Positions 48,080-59,189 of a stretch of 64,000 nucleotides of DNA are shown one piece after another. Source of the stretch: Trichobilharzia szidati (Eukaryota; Platyhelminthes; Trematoda; Strigeidida; Schistosomatidae). The stretch covers positions 51,371,564 to 51,435,563 of the forward strand of contig OX235279.1 of assembly GCA_944472155.2 (NCBI GenBank). Direction: 5' to 3'. The translations under genes and the position numbers were made by a program. Under the pieces are notes generated by a model. It made no database searches. It was given only the letters and a program-made list of their open reading frames with translations, and was not told where the DNA came from. Position 1 is the stretch's first letter, and each line of letters opens with the position of its first letter.

Positions 48080-48835
48080 TTTCCATTCAGTACGCGTCAG
48101 GATAAAACCAACAAGTTGGTGAGAGGAGCAGTTGATCCAGTACTTGAAGTAAACACAGCGAAGACAAGTGATGAGGAAACCTGATCAACATCAGCAAGCA
48201 CCTATCTCAATCATCAGGACAAAAGTATTGAGGGAGGTCACTTCTTCCACTAATCTGGACAGAATAGTTTCAACTTCAAACCGCACGGATGATGACATCA
48301 AAGCCGTCGAAAATCGTCAAGGTGAGACCGATGGGTCTTCTCTATAATCCGAAATCGGTGTGAAAATCTTCTATACTGAATATGAAGAGAATATTTCGAA
48401 TATTCAACACGAATGTGAAGTCAGTCAGTGGTTCTACATGCTTCACGGACTTGAGAAACGCATCACTGAAAGCATTTCCAAAAGTCTACTGCAGATTTCT
48501 ATCAACAGCTGACTTCGACTCGCATACTGGAGATGAAATGGCTGGCGAGAAAGTGTTAGTATGAAGGAGAAGGAAGTGTGGGAAGGAAACAACCAAGATT
48601 TGTAGATCAATGTATATGAGGAGAGGAATAGATATGGACTGAACGCGCTGTGATTAGATTGTTGAGCGACATGTTGCTGCATGCTTCAGAGTGTAACTTG
48701 AATTGGGAACGACGAGTTGGGTGTTATTCGAGGTTGAGATACAGGAGGTCGTGTGAGAAGGAGATGAAAGCCTGTGGACAATCATGGGGTGAGCTGAAGA
48801 ATGCTTGTGAGCAGAAAGTGAGATAGCGATATTCT
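48080..48835 (+). mobile_element. RTE-clade LINE, 3' fragment
   Basis: NKLVRGAVDPVLEVNT recalls the SNKLLEEASKIGLQMN region of the complete element. Then come VSTSNRTDDDIKAV, IFRIFNTNVKSVSGS and, near the end, GRRVGCYSRLRYRRS-type text. It diverges more from the 32.2-kb element than the 17.7/43.4-kb subfamily does, and carries many stops. Confidence 0.72.
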
Positions 48836-49734
48836 GTAGATGGCCTTATTTTAAGCCATTCTTATTCTCTTGAACTGAATCTACCACTTTTAGGAGAAGG
48901 GATACTAGTGACTAAATGAAGATGGTTTTTATGATCATTGAGTAAACACAATTATCGTTTTAAGTAACCTCAACTAATTTCCTAGTAATAAGCAAGCGAC
49001 AACCTCGATAGAGTTTCAAAACCTCCCCACTACACTAGCGCAAATCCTGGTAAAATGTGAAACCGAATATGTTTCCTACATAAGCAAACTCGAAGGTGAG
49101 GAAAGAATCATCTGGATATAATTCGTAAAATTTAAAATAAACACGTAGCTGTGTTGAGTTTAGATGACTATATTAGTCCTTTATGATAGAGAAATTTTTC
49201 TTTATGAGAGGACGAATTTGAAATGGTAACTTAGTAGTTCGTATTTCATTTTCGGTACCAAAGGAGCTGGAATGAGGCATTCGCAGTAATAACAATAAAT
49301 AAATAATGATTTCTACTGCCATCCAATCGCATTCAAACACTCAAGTATCCAGTATTGTTGAACATTATTCTTGAAACTTGGAGACCAACTAATTTCTTGA
49401 AAATATACCTTATCAAATTGATGTGATTTATCATTGAGCAAATTCTTTTTTTGGGAAATCCTGCTGACAAATATGCATCCAGAAGCCTCTATCTCCCAAT
49501 CTACATAAATTTTAGATTGAGACAGAGTCAGGTTTGCGTGTCATAAGGCAGTAATTTTTCGATATGTGGATGAAATACTAGTTTAACCATCAAAACTCTA
49601 ACAGTTATAGGACACTTCATTTACTTTAATCGCTCTTCTCTGCTTTTAGTGAAAATTACAGTGGATAATTTCGCTCGACTGTGATTCATCAAGATTTACA
49701 ATGTGAAATCTGAGCATACAGACCATAAGTGCTT

Positions 49735-49785
49735 GGTAATAATAATAATATTATAATAATAATACAATATTATTATTATTTTCGC
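49735..49785. repeat. AAT/ATT trinucleotide tract, palindromic
   Basis: AATAATAATAATATT..AATAATAATAC..ATTATTATTATT, able to fold on itself. Confidence 0.8.
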
Positions 49786-51219
49786 TGCATATGGATGAAG
49801 GACTTGTCAAGTTATGACTTCAATGACTAGTAAAAGTGTTGACCGTAATTTTGTGAGAAGAAAATGCTAGTTTTATAGTCTTCTCAAAGACTTAGACTGC
49901 GCATCCACTGATAAACTCCACGTAATCACATATCAGTTGTAATCCTCTGGCAAAGAATTTCAACTATAACTCAGATTTCTGTGCGTTTTTAAGCTTAATG
50001 TGACGTGCTTATCTTAAGCAAAATGTCATCAGCATATGACCCTTTACCAGATAGTCGATATAACCGGTGAAACACCTAACAGAATGACTGCAACAGATGA
50101 TCTGTTGAGGCATTTCTATCAGACTTATCTCTGCATTACTTTCAGCGAAACTTCAGACAGAATAAGGCAAGTTAGGCTTATCCAAGGACATCTAATGACT
50201 CTAGCATTTACTAAATTTAATTTAGTTCAACTAAAAGCATTCATACCATGAGATTGTCTTTGAAATACTGAGAGATGATCTTCACATCACTGAAACTAGT
50301 CTGAAAACTTGTAGCATCCGACAGAGTTCATACTTTGACACTGTGCAACAAGGTTATGAAACTGTAGAAAAACTTTGTAGAAGTTCATCCGGTTTTAAAA
50401 TATGTTCAAGTATACTCGAAAAAGAATAGATTTTCAAAGCCATTCACAGACAATGACGCACTGAGCATGGTAGAAAATCCCTTATAGTACACATCATGAA
50501 AATGTTGAACATGTGTAAATCAAAAATAAGCGAAACGCAGGTTTTGATAAAAATAAAAACAATTTTTCTTCAAAGATGTATAGACGAAAACGAGTTAGGA
50601 AATTCAAATTACCACATCAAAAGAGAATTTTCTGTTTCCACATAGAATTGTTACTAGGATACTGTTTGTTCATTCTATGGTAGTTAGGCTACATATAAAA
50701 AATCAGATGACATATAAAAGGAAGGCAATAAATGATAAGTGTTGTGAGAATAACTGTCTCACTTAGCTGACTAAAAATAGCCTTCTGCTGAGCTACGAAT
50801 GAGGCAATGAATTCAGTACATTAATGTTTATAATAGTTTCACCAAGTATCTTCAGCGCAAATGACTCATATTTGTCCGCAACATTATATATATAATATGT
50901 ATAAATAGGTTTTTACAAATTGTACAATTACATGCATTTCTAGTTTACCAATAGGAAAGTGGAAAACTGTTGTATTTTCCCAGTAAGTGTGAATTGCATT
51001 TCTGGAATAAAGGTAGGTAGTTCTAGCGGTGAATACTCAAGGATTTGATAAACTGGTTTTACTCCAGCATGGAAACGTACACTTCATGATTTGTTTGAAA
51101 TCATCCTAGAAAAGAGAGAAATTTTTGTTTAGTTATTGATCTCACTAATTATGCGGAACAGAACAGTGATATCAGCAAGGTGCTGCTTTTGAAAAAAGTG
51201 CTGTTTAAGGACACTCATA

Positions 51220-51262
51220 ATAATAATAGCTTTATTCTGAACAATGTTTATTTAATGTACAG
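51220..51262 (-). mobile_element. LINE-like 3' tail
   Basis: On the minus strand CAGAATAAAGCTATTATTATTA resembles the GGAATAAAGC-(ATT)n ending of the CR1-like copies. No upstream coding part was recognised. Confidence 0.4.
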
Positions 51263-52090
51263 AATTTTCAGCGAGTTTATTGCATGATATTTCCTCTTCG
51301 TCCAGGATCTTCAAACAAAAGATTAATTGAAAATAGATCATGTGACATAACCCTATCTTACCTGAAGCACAAACCAATCTGTTATGGTGTCTCCTCTTCT
51401 TCCTTAACAAGAAATACACGACATTTCATTGAATGCCAATTCTGAGAAGTTCAGGAGTTCATTTTGTGAACCAAGGACACCACTCTGGAACGGTCATCTA
51501 ATGCAATGGAATAAGCTACCATCTAGGACATTAGTCATTCTCATGCTTAGTAGAAACCTGACAGTCAGCAGTTTATAAATGTTTTAAATACTCTCCCGAG
51601 TAAACAATACTACTGGAGACCAGATCTTATAAGATTTGAACAAACTGAATAGGAGAAATTATATGCAATATACTGAGTAAGGATTTCGGTAGCCCAGGTC
51701 TTAATCAGGCTGTCTATATACTTGTAAAGCCATATAACACATCTGTATTAGGTCAGTACAATTACCCTAAATGATACTAACAGTGCAGTTGCTGTTGAAA
51801 CTATTTGTAGCACCAATATTGCGTAATGGTTTCAGTATACAAATTTTTCCTTTCTCATAATAACTCCTTTGCTTTTCACCTCAGAGTCATCACAAATTTG
51901 AATTTTTGACGTCTTGATGACTTTTATATAGTGCTTCTAAAATAGTAGTGCAAATATATCATCTTATGAAGAAAGAAGACAAATTTGTAATAAGTAGATA
52001 CGCCTTTGAATACCGAACCATAAAGATTCGTTAAAATCAGTATCATTAGTAACATTCGTTTCTAAATACCGGAAATAGTTACTCACTTAC

Positions 52091-52300
52091 TCGGAATGAT
52101 TTACTCATGATTAAGTAAATTATTGGATTGACAAAAGTATTTGACATTGCAATCCAGTGACATACGCCAAAAATAATTCTTTTTGAATCGTCAGGTATTT
52201 TACGGAACTCTGGGTGGAAATCTTGCAAAAGGAAAAACAGGTGTGACGGCAACCAACAGACACCGAACATTGCAACAATGAAAACCAACATTTTGATAAT
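52091..52300 (-). CDS. class A GPCR exon covering TM6-TM7 (partial gene)
   Basis: A single phase-0 exon of 70 codons. On the minus strand the acceptor TTTTCTAG ends at 52301 and the donor GTAAGTGAG begins at 52090, both strong. IIKMLVFIVAMFGVCWLPSH is TM6 with the class A motif CWLP. LLQDFHPEFRKIPDDSKR is the third outer loop. HWIAMSNTFVNPIIYLIMSK is TM7 with the NPxxY motif as NPIIY, followed by the start of helix 8 (SKSFR). AMSN before the NPxxY is like tachykinin/neuropeptide-Y-type receptors, so a peptide receptor is the best guess; the ligand cannot be told. The exons for TM1-TM5 should be at higher coordinates and the tail at lower ones. None was found, which fits large introns or exons outside the window. 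Confidence 0.85.
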
Positions 52301-52433
52301 CTAGAAAACGAAAAGTGAAAGTACTTATAAATGCTAGGAAGACATTATTCGTACTTTCATGTCAATGAGTATATGTGTCAGACGGCATACTATGTGTGAA
52401 TAAAAAAATTTTGAAATATCAATAAATATGATT

Positions 52434-52644
52434 CAATTTTAGATTCTCCCGTCGATTGATTGGACTGAAGTGCTCGGTCTCAGGTTGACATGTTGGCTTC
52501 TTGTGCAGATGCTTCGGCCATGTCCACTAATTAACTTCTAATTGCATGCCCAGACATCGTCAAAGCATCTGCACAAGAAGCCGACATGTCAACCGGAGAC
52601 CGGGCACTTCGGGCCAATCAGTCATCGGGAAAATCTAAAATTCA
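52434..52644. repeat. inverted repeat next to Sm-alpha-like SINE
   Basis: The arms 52434-52514 and 52563-52644 pair over about 81 nt with few mismatches (CTTCTTGTGCAGATGCTT against AAGCATCTGCACAAGAAG at the inner end). The 48-nt loop has TAATTAACTTCTAATTGC. The right arm runs into the SINE. Confidence 0.85.
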
Positions 52645-52862
52645 ATTAAATAATTAATATGATCCATTGCACAAGAGGTGGCTCTCGTGACCCAAGTGGT
52701 CTAGTGGATAATGCTTTGGCGTTTGAAACTATTGGCACTGGGTTCGATCCTCGGTGGGAACATCATCACTCACTGCGGAATGCAGACACATCCAGATGAC
52801 GAGTCCGAAAGAGGGCGAAATGCGCATCCTGGATTCCACTGCTAGTCACCATCCACCAATTG
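52626..52862 (+). mobile_element. Sm-alpha-like SINE
   Basis: A tRNA-like head (CAAGTGGTCTAGTGGATAAT as A-box region, GGTTCGATCCT as B box at 52741-52751) precedes a hammerhead fold and ends CCACTGCTAGTCACCATCC, which resembles the end of the known S. mansoni Sm-alpha element. A second copy is at 61155-61388 (-). Confidence 0.8.
52790..52834 (+). ncRNA. Sm-alpha-type hammerhead motif, core altered
   Basis: Stem I ATCCAG (52790-52795) pairs with CTGGAT (52829-52834). The core reads ATGACGAG where CUGACGAG is expected, so C3 is A. Stem II GTCC/GGGC has a GAAAGA loop. GAAA is at 52817-52820. Stem III is minimal (TGCGCA) and the cleavage triplet is ATC, allowed by the NUH rule. Relative to the S. 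mansoni form as I recall it, the stem III closing pair C-G is U-A here, a compensated change. Confidence 0.7.
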
Positions 52863-52899
52863 ACTTATAAATTAATAAGGTTTATACCCACAAATGTGA

Positions 52900-53706
52900 G
52901 TTGAGTTGTTATGATGTCAATAAGTGATCTGTACTGTTGTAGACCATTGTGCTACCACTTTCCGTAACTATTTTAAGGAAATAAATTGACAGAAACTTGT
53001 CATTTAACTGAACCTGAACACCTGGATAACATTCATGAGGTAAACATGAGCAGCTGTTAAACGAGTGCGGCAAACGTGAAGTCAGTAGTATGCTATAAGT
53101 TAATAGATGTCAAGTGAAAGCAAAATTCCTTCTATAAAGCATTTTACTACGTAGAATGACGAAAATGATAAAGAAAAATCCGTTAAAATTCCCTTATTCT
53201 GTTGGTGAATCCCATTCACCTAAATACTTTACATGACTTGTTTCTTTATAGATTTACGAAATCATGTTTCAGTTGTGAAAACTTTTTATGACACTACCAT
53301 CAAAGCTGACTGAAGCATGCCATTTCCTATAGTGACTCCTGAAATCACAACATCTAACGAATTCCGCTAAGAACATAACAAAGATTTAGATTCACTACTG
53401 TCTGCCTAATAAGAAGAACAATGCTACTTTATAGCCCCATGTTACGTATCGTGCCTACTTTAAAGCCAATCGCAAATGAAAACTTCATTTCTGTAAAGCT
53501 AGGACATTTCACATGAACTGACTAAATTTGTAGATTGTGTCAATTGCGAATTCTAATTAGTTATCAACTTCAGTAAAATTAAGGGCTTATGTTAACAATG
53601 CATTTAAAACTATATCATTTCGAGAATATTCATTCACACATTTAGAAGACAAAGGAAAATTCGAGCAAAGAATATGCTGTTTGATAATTTACTCTTCCAG
53701 CTACAC

Positions 53707-53745
<39 letters not shown>

Positions 53746-53925
53746 CACAGAATATTCTAGAATAGTCATCATTAGCAATATTAGTGTCTCTTAAATACCG
53801 TCGATTTGTTAAGATCACAATGGAATTACCACAGTTCAAGAAAGATGCATAAGTTTTAATAAGCATACAAATTTAATAAATAATAAAGAGAATACCAAAT
53901 AAAATTAAGGAAATTCCTGTAAGAA
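52900..53925. other. Stretch without a supported gene
   Basis: Contains a TA tract (53711-53745). A frame at 53866-53642 (-) has a GNSIVI-like string but is not a convincing exon; see the rejected list. Confidence 0.4.
53711..53745. repeat. (TA)n microsatellite
   Basis: About 35 bp of alternating TA. Confidence 0.9.
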
Positions 53926-53929
53926 ATTA

Positions 53930-54900
53930 AGGATCATTTGAAACTTGATAGCCAGGTGGGTAAGGAAAGCGACTGAATCAGTTTCTTTCGGCTGCATAGA
54001 TTAGGCTTCTTAATGTGGATCCCAACAGCCTGAGCAGTAATTAGTAGATGGACTGCTGAAGTTAAATTAAACCTATTTGGTATATGAGAGATGACTTTGA
54101 AGGACTTGTTTACATCAATTTTGTGTTCTGTATCTACGAGATGAGACATTAGAGAATTATGAATGAACTTTTTTCTCTCTTACTCAACCACTTTGCAGGA
54201 TGGTGTCCGGAAATTTGACGATAAACGCGCCTAATTATAGGGTCTATGCAATTTTCCCCATAGGAGCAGTCTCATTGATTGGTACACATAGAAAAGGTGA
54301 AATTAGGTAGTTTATCTTTGACTCTCGAACACAAAATAGGGGTGGTTTCGAAGATACATCATAATCCAGTATCACTGAATGCTCATTTTACCTTATTCCT
54401 TAGAAGTTGTTATAATATCTCACTGATATTATCCCTGAGCAATTGAAGTTGTGTGAGGAAGGCCTTTTTCGGAACTGTTGGTACTTTGACTTGCCTTGAT
54501 TGTTGATTCATATTCGTATCGATGATTTTACCTCGGTAACAATTCACACTCAGCAGCAACCATTTAATAATATTAAACTCTTCATTAAGACACTAATCAG
54601 AGTAGATTTTTCTTGCTCTGTGCACCAAGCACTTTATTGGATTGAGTTAGTATTTCAAAGTTATGAAGCTAAGAAAATGAGTATACTGACCAGTTGATGT
54701 AGGTTTTCTATGTGCACTTCTTCCTATTATTGTACCGTCCTCTTTTCTACTCATAAGAACGTCTAGAAATGAAATACTAGAGTCTCTTTCCTTCTTGATG
54801 ATAACAATTTATTTCAGGACAAACATCGTCAAATTTGTCAAGAATATTCCATGCTTCATCCTCATTTTCATAGTCAAAAATGTATCATCCATCTAATGAC
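53930..54900 (-). mobile_element. Penelope-like element remnant, RT end to C-terminus
   Basis: On the minus strand: SISFLDVL and SRKEDGTIIGRSAHRKPTST (54760-54700), GQYTHFLSF, HRARKIYSD (54600), then after a decayed endonuclease region MSHLVDTEHKIDVNKSFKVI, LLITAQAVGIHIKKPNLCS near 54149-53990. Stops and shifts throughout. The order fits the other PLEs. Confidence 0.75.
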
Positions 54901-54904
54901 AGTA

Positions 54905-55495
54905 GAATTCTAGTGCATTGTAAGGCTAATTTAAATGTTAATGTATAATATGAAATAAGTTTTGACATTTATGGTAAATTTACTGAGACCGTCAATTACA
55001 TCAGTAAAACCGAAGCTTTTTAAAAGAATGAAGCTGTGGGAACTGGTTAATTTGCATGATTTGCAATCAAACAACTGGGGCATCAAAAACAAAAACAAAA
55101 AAAGAACAGTCAGACGTTTTTCTGTAAACAAATTGCCACTGACAATATCCCGTTCACTTCTGTGATTTATCACCTCTGAAAATGTAAAAAAATTCTTTCA
55201 AACATAAAAAACAACTGATAATATTTCTATCACATCTCTGATTTATACGAACCCATTAAATATTAGAAATCTGTGATTTATTGTATAGAATTGAATTTTG
55301 TTTTGTTTTCTAGTCAGTGTTATAACTGTTAATTTTGTCTTTCCCTTCACCATGCTATATCAAGAGAACATTAAATTCAATACTCTATAACATGCTAAAA
55401 TTTCCAAACTGAATCGACAATACTGTTTTAAGCAGACCCACTGTTATTATTATTATTATATCATATTTATTATTCCAATTTTGTACTTTGAATAT
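54905..55495. other. AT-rich stretch, nothing recognised
   Basis: Frames at 54931-55173 on both strands are mutual shadows with no family signal. Confidence 0.35.
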
Positions 55496-55499
55496 TTTT

Positions 55500-55652
55500 G
55501 ACTGTATACAGTTAATGTGGACAAATTACTCAGGTTAATTTTAGTTTTGGTTAACTTATATTTTTAGTAAATCAGATGTAATATTGTGACAAATGCTGAG
55601 TATTCCATCCTGTACTGTTTTTGGGATAAAGTTGATTATTATTATTATTATT
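55500..55652 (+). mobile_element. CR1-like LINE 3' UTR end
   Basis: AGTAAATCAGATGTAATATT, ATGCTGAGTATTCCATCC and GGGATAAAGTTGATTATTATT follow the same order as 1380-1476 and 25797-25897. Only the 3' UTR remains; the left edge is approximate. Confidence 0.75.
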
Positions 55653-55659
55653 AAGTTAT

Positions 55660-56885
55660 CCAATCAAACCCGAAAGTCAAAATTTGCATTTCAGAATTTA
55701 GCACCTTATTAATATTCTTAGAATAATTCGACAACATACTTTGTTTTGTTTTTAATGTTTAACAGGACCGAGTGTTTCTCAGCTACACTTGTGCATTTAT
55801 TTCTTACATTTGTAATTTTCTCCCATAATCCAACAGAATTTGTCCATGCTAATGGAAACTATGTAAAAGGTCATTTCACATCATTCATCCTGAAGAAATT
55901 ACCAGTCATCAAGTCTTTCGTCAACTCATTTCTGTTTTAACGTACATAACCCATCATCACTTTGAATAATCTTCCCTTCTTCTGAATTAAATCAGTGATT
56001 TATCTGATTAGAAATTGCAAATATCCTAAAAGTCTTGTATTTGCTAACCCTCTTCAATTGTACTTTAACATTTTGAAGTATGATTCTATTATTTGTTTTT
56101 ATCTACTTACGAACAATCTTACATTAGTTATTTTTTCAAAGCCTAAATTCTTATTTGAAGACTTTTTAGCTAGGGTTACACGCGGCCACAACAATTCAAA
56201 GTGTCTGTCGATTTAAAATATTTTGTGTTATCGAATAATTCTAACACTTTCTTCCTGTGAATCAAGGAAAAATAAGATCGGAGTGAATAAATTGATCCTG
56301 AAATCTGAAATGTTAACAGATTATCTGATAACCACATACTACTACTGATTGAAAAGAATAGTTAGAAACGATCAACATCATGCAGTGGTGCTTGTTAGCC
56401 AGATCAAGGTGAACTAGGCACCGGACAAATGTTATGCTCATTTTGGAGAGAGGTCGTCAGTGGTGTATTCACCTTTGACTTCACTTAGAGAGAAGAATCA
56501 ATTCAAACAACCTGAATTCTGACTAGTTAATTGAGCGAAATGTCAATACGTGGAATGTTCAGTTCACTCTACTCTATATACTAAAGAAATGATCTAAAGT
56601 TAAATATGCTCATCATCACTAGCAAACACTTTTGACACTTGACTACTTGACTCATATCATTACTCTGAGAAACGGAAATCAAGTATAATGTCAGTGGCAA
56701 ATGCCTTAACACAAATTCTCATAAAAATAAAATATTTTTAAATAAAACAAAATTAATCAGTCATTTTCGTCAATATTTGAATAACCAACTGTCCTTTTAA
56801 GTTTATTTTGGGCTAATACTTTAGTAAAAGTGTGTGATAATTTCGCAAAAGTTGAAACGATTGCGCTTACCACAGTAGCAGTCCA
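55660..56885. other. Stretch without a recognisable gene
   Basis: Short hydrophobic frames (55746-55940, 55995-56216) have no family signal or splice context. Confidence 0.4.
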
Positions 56886-57109
56886 TCAGCTACATATATT
56901 AGAGTTATGCCTGATGAGAACTAACTCAAATCTCTATTTTTCGCTGATATGTGTTTTGCTGTCGAATATCTGAATATCACGCATTAAATGTTGTAGTCTG
57001 CTGTAATCTCTTGCCTGCAGTGTAAACTCTCTCCTGAAATTTCAATCTCCAATTGCAAGCCTATGCGAACTGCTGTCACGGCGTCATTTGCACATATTAT
57101 TAATTTTGA

Positions 57110-57560
57110 TTACAGCTTGATTCCACACAGAATTTTTTTCGATACAGGTGTGGTGAGAGATGGTTGCTAGCCAAATTGGTTGACAGTAATTGAGGTCAAA
57201 GGTCAAGATGGACAGGCGGATACAGTTAACATATAGATGAACTGACATAGCCACAAGAGATGGAAGGTTAACTTTGTGTGAGAAACAACCAATCAGCAGA
57301 CTGTATTTTCTACTAACATTAACCTACAATAATGTACATCAAAATCTATAAATACGTGTTGATTTTCCGTAATAAACGTCCTGTTGCCTGCCCCTTGTCT
57401 TCTGTTGTTACACAGGTATGGAATTTACAGCATATGATATCACTAGCCCAAATTTTGCTGACCGACCATAGATATCAGGTGTGCGTCTTCAGGGAATCGA
57501 ACCCCCAACCATGTACATGGTCGGCGAGAGTCCTAACCACTGTGCCACCGACGCCACATA
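57110..57560 (-). mobile_element. tRNA-headed SINE (family II) split by a solo LTR
   Basis: The SINE tail side is 57110-57148 and the head side is 57413-57560, with B box reversed (GGGAATCGAACCCCC) and GCCACCGACGCC at the right end. At 47730-47910 the same SINE is whole. Confidence 0.8.
57149..57412 (+). mobile_element. solo LTR, 264 bp, in a 4-bp target duplication
   Basis: Copy 2 of the composite segment has 264 extra bp relative to copy 1 (GGTACAGGTATGG there). The insert begins TGTGG and ends TTACA, with CAGG on both sides (57145-57148 and 57413-57416), as for Ty3/gypsy-type LTRs. It contains a TATA box TATAAATA (57347-57354) and AATAAA (57371-57376), the promoter and polyadenylation signal expected in an LTR. 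No internal retroviral-type ORF remains. Strand is set by these two signals. Confidence 0.8.
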
Positions 57561-57759
57561 CCGTGTAATGAGTAGGTTTCTCTGTACATGTGATCACGAG
57601 TTGGGATATAAGTCTCGCTTACCAACGAAGTTTGTGTATGTTCTCTACCATCGCTTGACTTATTATCATGCTTTCGTTGCATGTTTCTTCACCCTTGAAA
57701 TAACTGATGCTGATACTCACTTTGAGTTTTCCTTCAGTATGCGTCAGGATAAAACCAAC

Positions 57760-58490
57760 AAGTTGGTGAGAGGAGCAGCTGATCCAGGACTTGAAGTAAA
57801 CACAGCGAAGACAAGTGATGAAGAAACCTGATCAATATCAGAAAGCACCTATCTCAATCATCAGGACAAAAATGCTGAGGGCGGTCACTTCTTCCACTTA
57901 TCTGGGCAGCATCGTTTCAACTTCAAACCGCACCGACGATGACATCAAAGCAGTCGAAATTCGTCAAGGCGAGACGGATGGGTCTTCTCTATAATCCGAA
58001 ATCGGTGTGAAAATCTGCTGTACTCAATATGAAGAGAATATTTCGAATATTCAACACTAATGTGAAGTCAGTCAGTGGTTCTACATGCTTCAAGGACTTG
58101 AGAAACGCATCACTGAAAGCATTCTCAACAGTCTACTGCAGATTTCTATCAACAACTGCCTTCAGCTCGCATAGTGGAGATGAAATGGCTGGCGAGAAAA
58201 TGTTAGTATGAAGGAGAAGGAAAGTGTGGGAAGGAAATAACCGAGATTTGTAAACCAATGAATAGGAAGAGAGAAATAGATATGGACTGAACGCGCTGTG
58301 AGAAGATTGTTGATCGACATGTTGCTGCATGCTTCAGAGTGTGACTTGAATTGGAAACGACGAGTTGGGTGCTATTCGAGGCTGAGATACAGGAGGTCGT
58401 GTGAGGTGTAGATGGAAGCCTGTGGACAATGGTGGGGTGAGCTGAAGAATGCTTGTGAGCAGAAAGCTTGATAGCAATATGCTGTAGATG
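57760..58490 (+). mobile_element. RTE-clade LINE, 3' fragment
   Basis: The counterpart of 48080-48835; it encodes NKLVRGAADPGLEVNTAKTS and IFRIFNTNVKSVSGSTCFKD with the same stops. Confidence 0.72.
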
Positions 58491-58499
58491 CCCTAGTTT

Positions 58500-59185
58500 G
58501 TACTCAGAGACTAAGAGAGTGATAATGAAAAATGCGTGAATTTTTCAGGCAGGTAACCTACAGTCTTTTCAGCTGTTTACCAACATGTAGGTTGAAAAAT
58601 GTATACAACTTCGTTTTTCTGCATAGAAATCTGAAATGAATATCTTAAGACAGGCATAATATCTGTTTTTGATGATTACTTTAGCTAAATGACCAAAGAA
58701 AACTGATTTAGAATTCACAGGAAACGGTGATCACAAATAAACAAGAATTGATTATTAGTGCTTAAAATTTCTCACGAAAGGGAAGTCGAATAATCACTGA
58801 CCTTTCATACAATAGAAATTCTAAATTTATTTATTTTTTATCATATCATTCAGTGAAACGATCTTATTTACATTTCATTCTTCATAGACATATCGATTAT
58901 GGAATTATGCGATAGATTTGTATTCTACAATAATATAATAGGATATTTTATGCGCAAATTTCTTTTAATTAACTTGAAAACTACAACAAAAATTTCGACA
59001 ACGCAGGGCGTAACATAAAACTGATCCACCTTATTTCATTAAAGGCTTACAAAATGTCTAATCAAACTAAACAGTTACACTACAATTTTAGCATGCTATA
59101 TTTCTTTAAATAAACAAATGTTGAGAGTTATTACTGCTTATCGAGAAATCATGACACAGGTTAATTAGGTATAAAAAACCACTGA
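58500..59185. other. AT-rich stretch, nothing recognised
   Basis: No coding or repeat similarity was seen. Confidence 0.4.
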
Positions 59186-59189
59186 AATT

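Larger units (their letters stand above)
47500..48840. repeat. composite repeat segment, copy 1
   Basis: This segment recurs in the same orientation at 56890-58495. It contains a unique-looking left part (CGCTGATGTGTTTTGCTGTC, 47560), a family II SINE (-) at 47730-47910, a block of unknown origin (47915-48075) and an RTE 3' fragment (+). The frame 47831-48184 has a near-identical partner at 57481-57831. Confidence 0.88.
48840..52080. other. AT-rich stretch, possibly intronic to or downstream of the GPCR gene
   Basis: No coding similarity was seen. It contains an AAT/ATT tract (49735-49785) and a minus-strand LINE-like tail (51220-51262). If the GPCR's last exon is nearby it should lie here, but no frame can be defended. 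Confidence 0.4.
56890..58495. repeat. composite repeat segment, copy 2
   Basis: Same content and order as 47500-48840: CGCTGATATGTGTTTTGCTG, family II SINE (-), unknown block, RTE 3' fragment. It is longer because a solo LTR sits inside the SINE part. The copies are 9.4 kb apart in the same orientation. Confidence 0.88.

Noticed and set aside
47831..48184. 117-codon frame with a close partner at 57481-57831, which could look like a conserved gene pair
   Set aside because: It begins inside a SINE (antisense) and ends in an RTE fragment. The likeness is due to duplication of the repeat segment.
53642..53866. Minus-strand string GNSIVILTNRRYLRDTNI, resembling the TM1/first inner loop of a GPCR
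   Set aside because: The spacing from GN to TNRR is too short for a helix end, no hydrophobic TM1 precedes it, the frame runs into a TA tract, and part of the sequence resembles non-coding text at 52.02-52.07 kb. It is in the right direction for the GPCR gene but not defensible.
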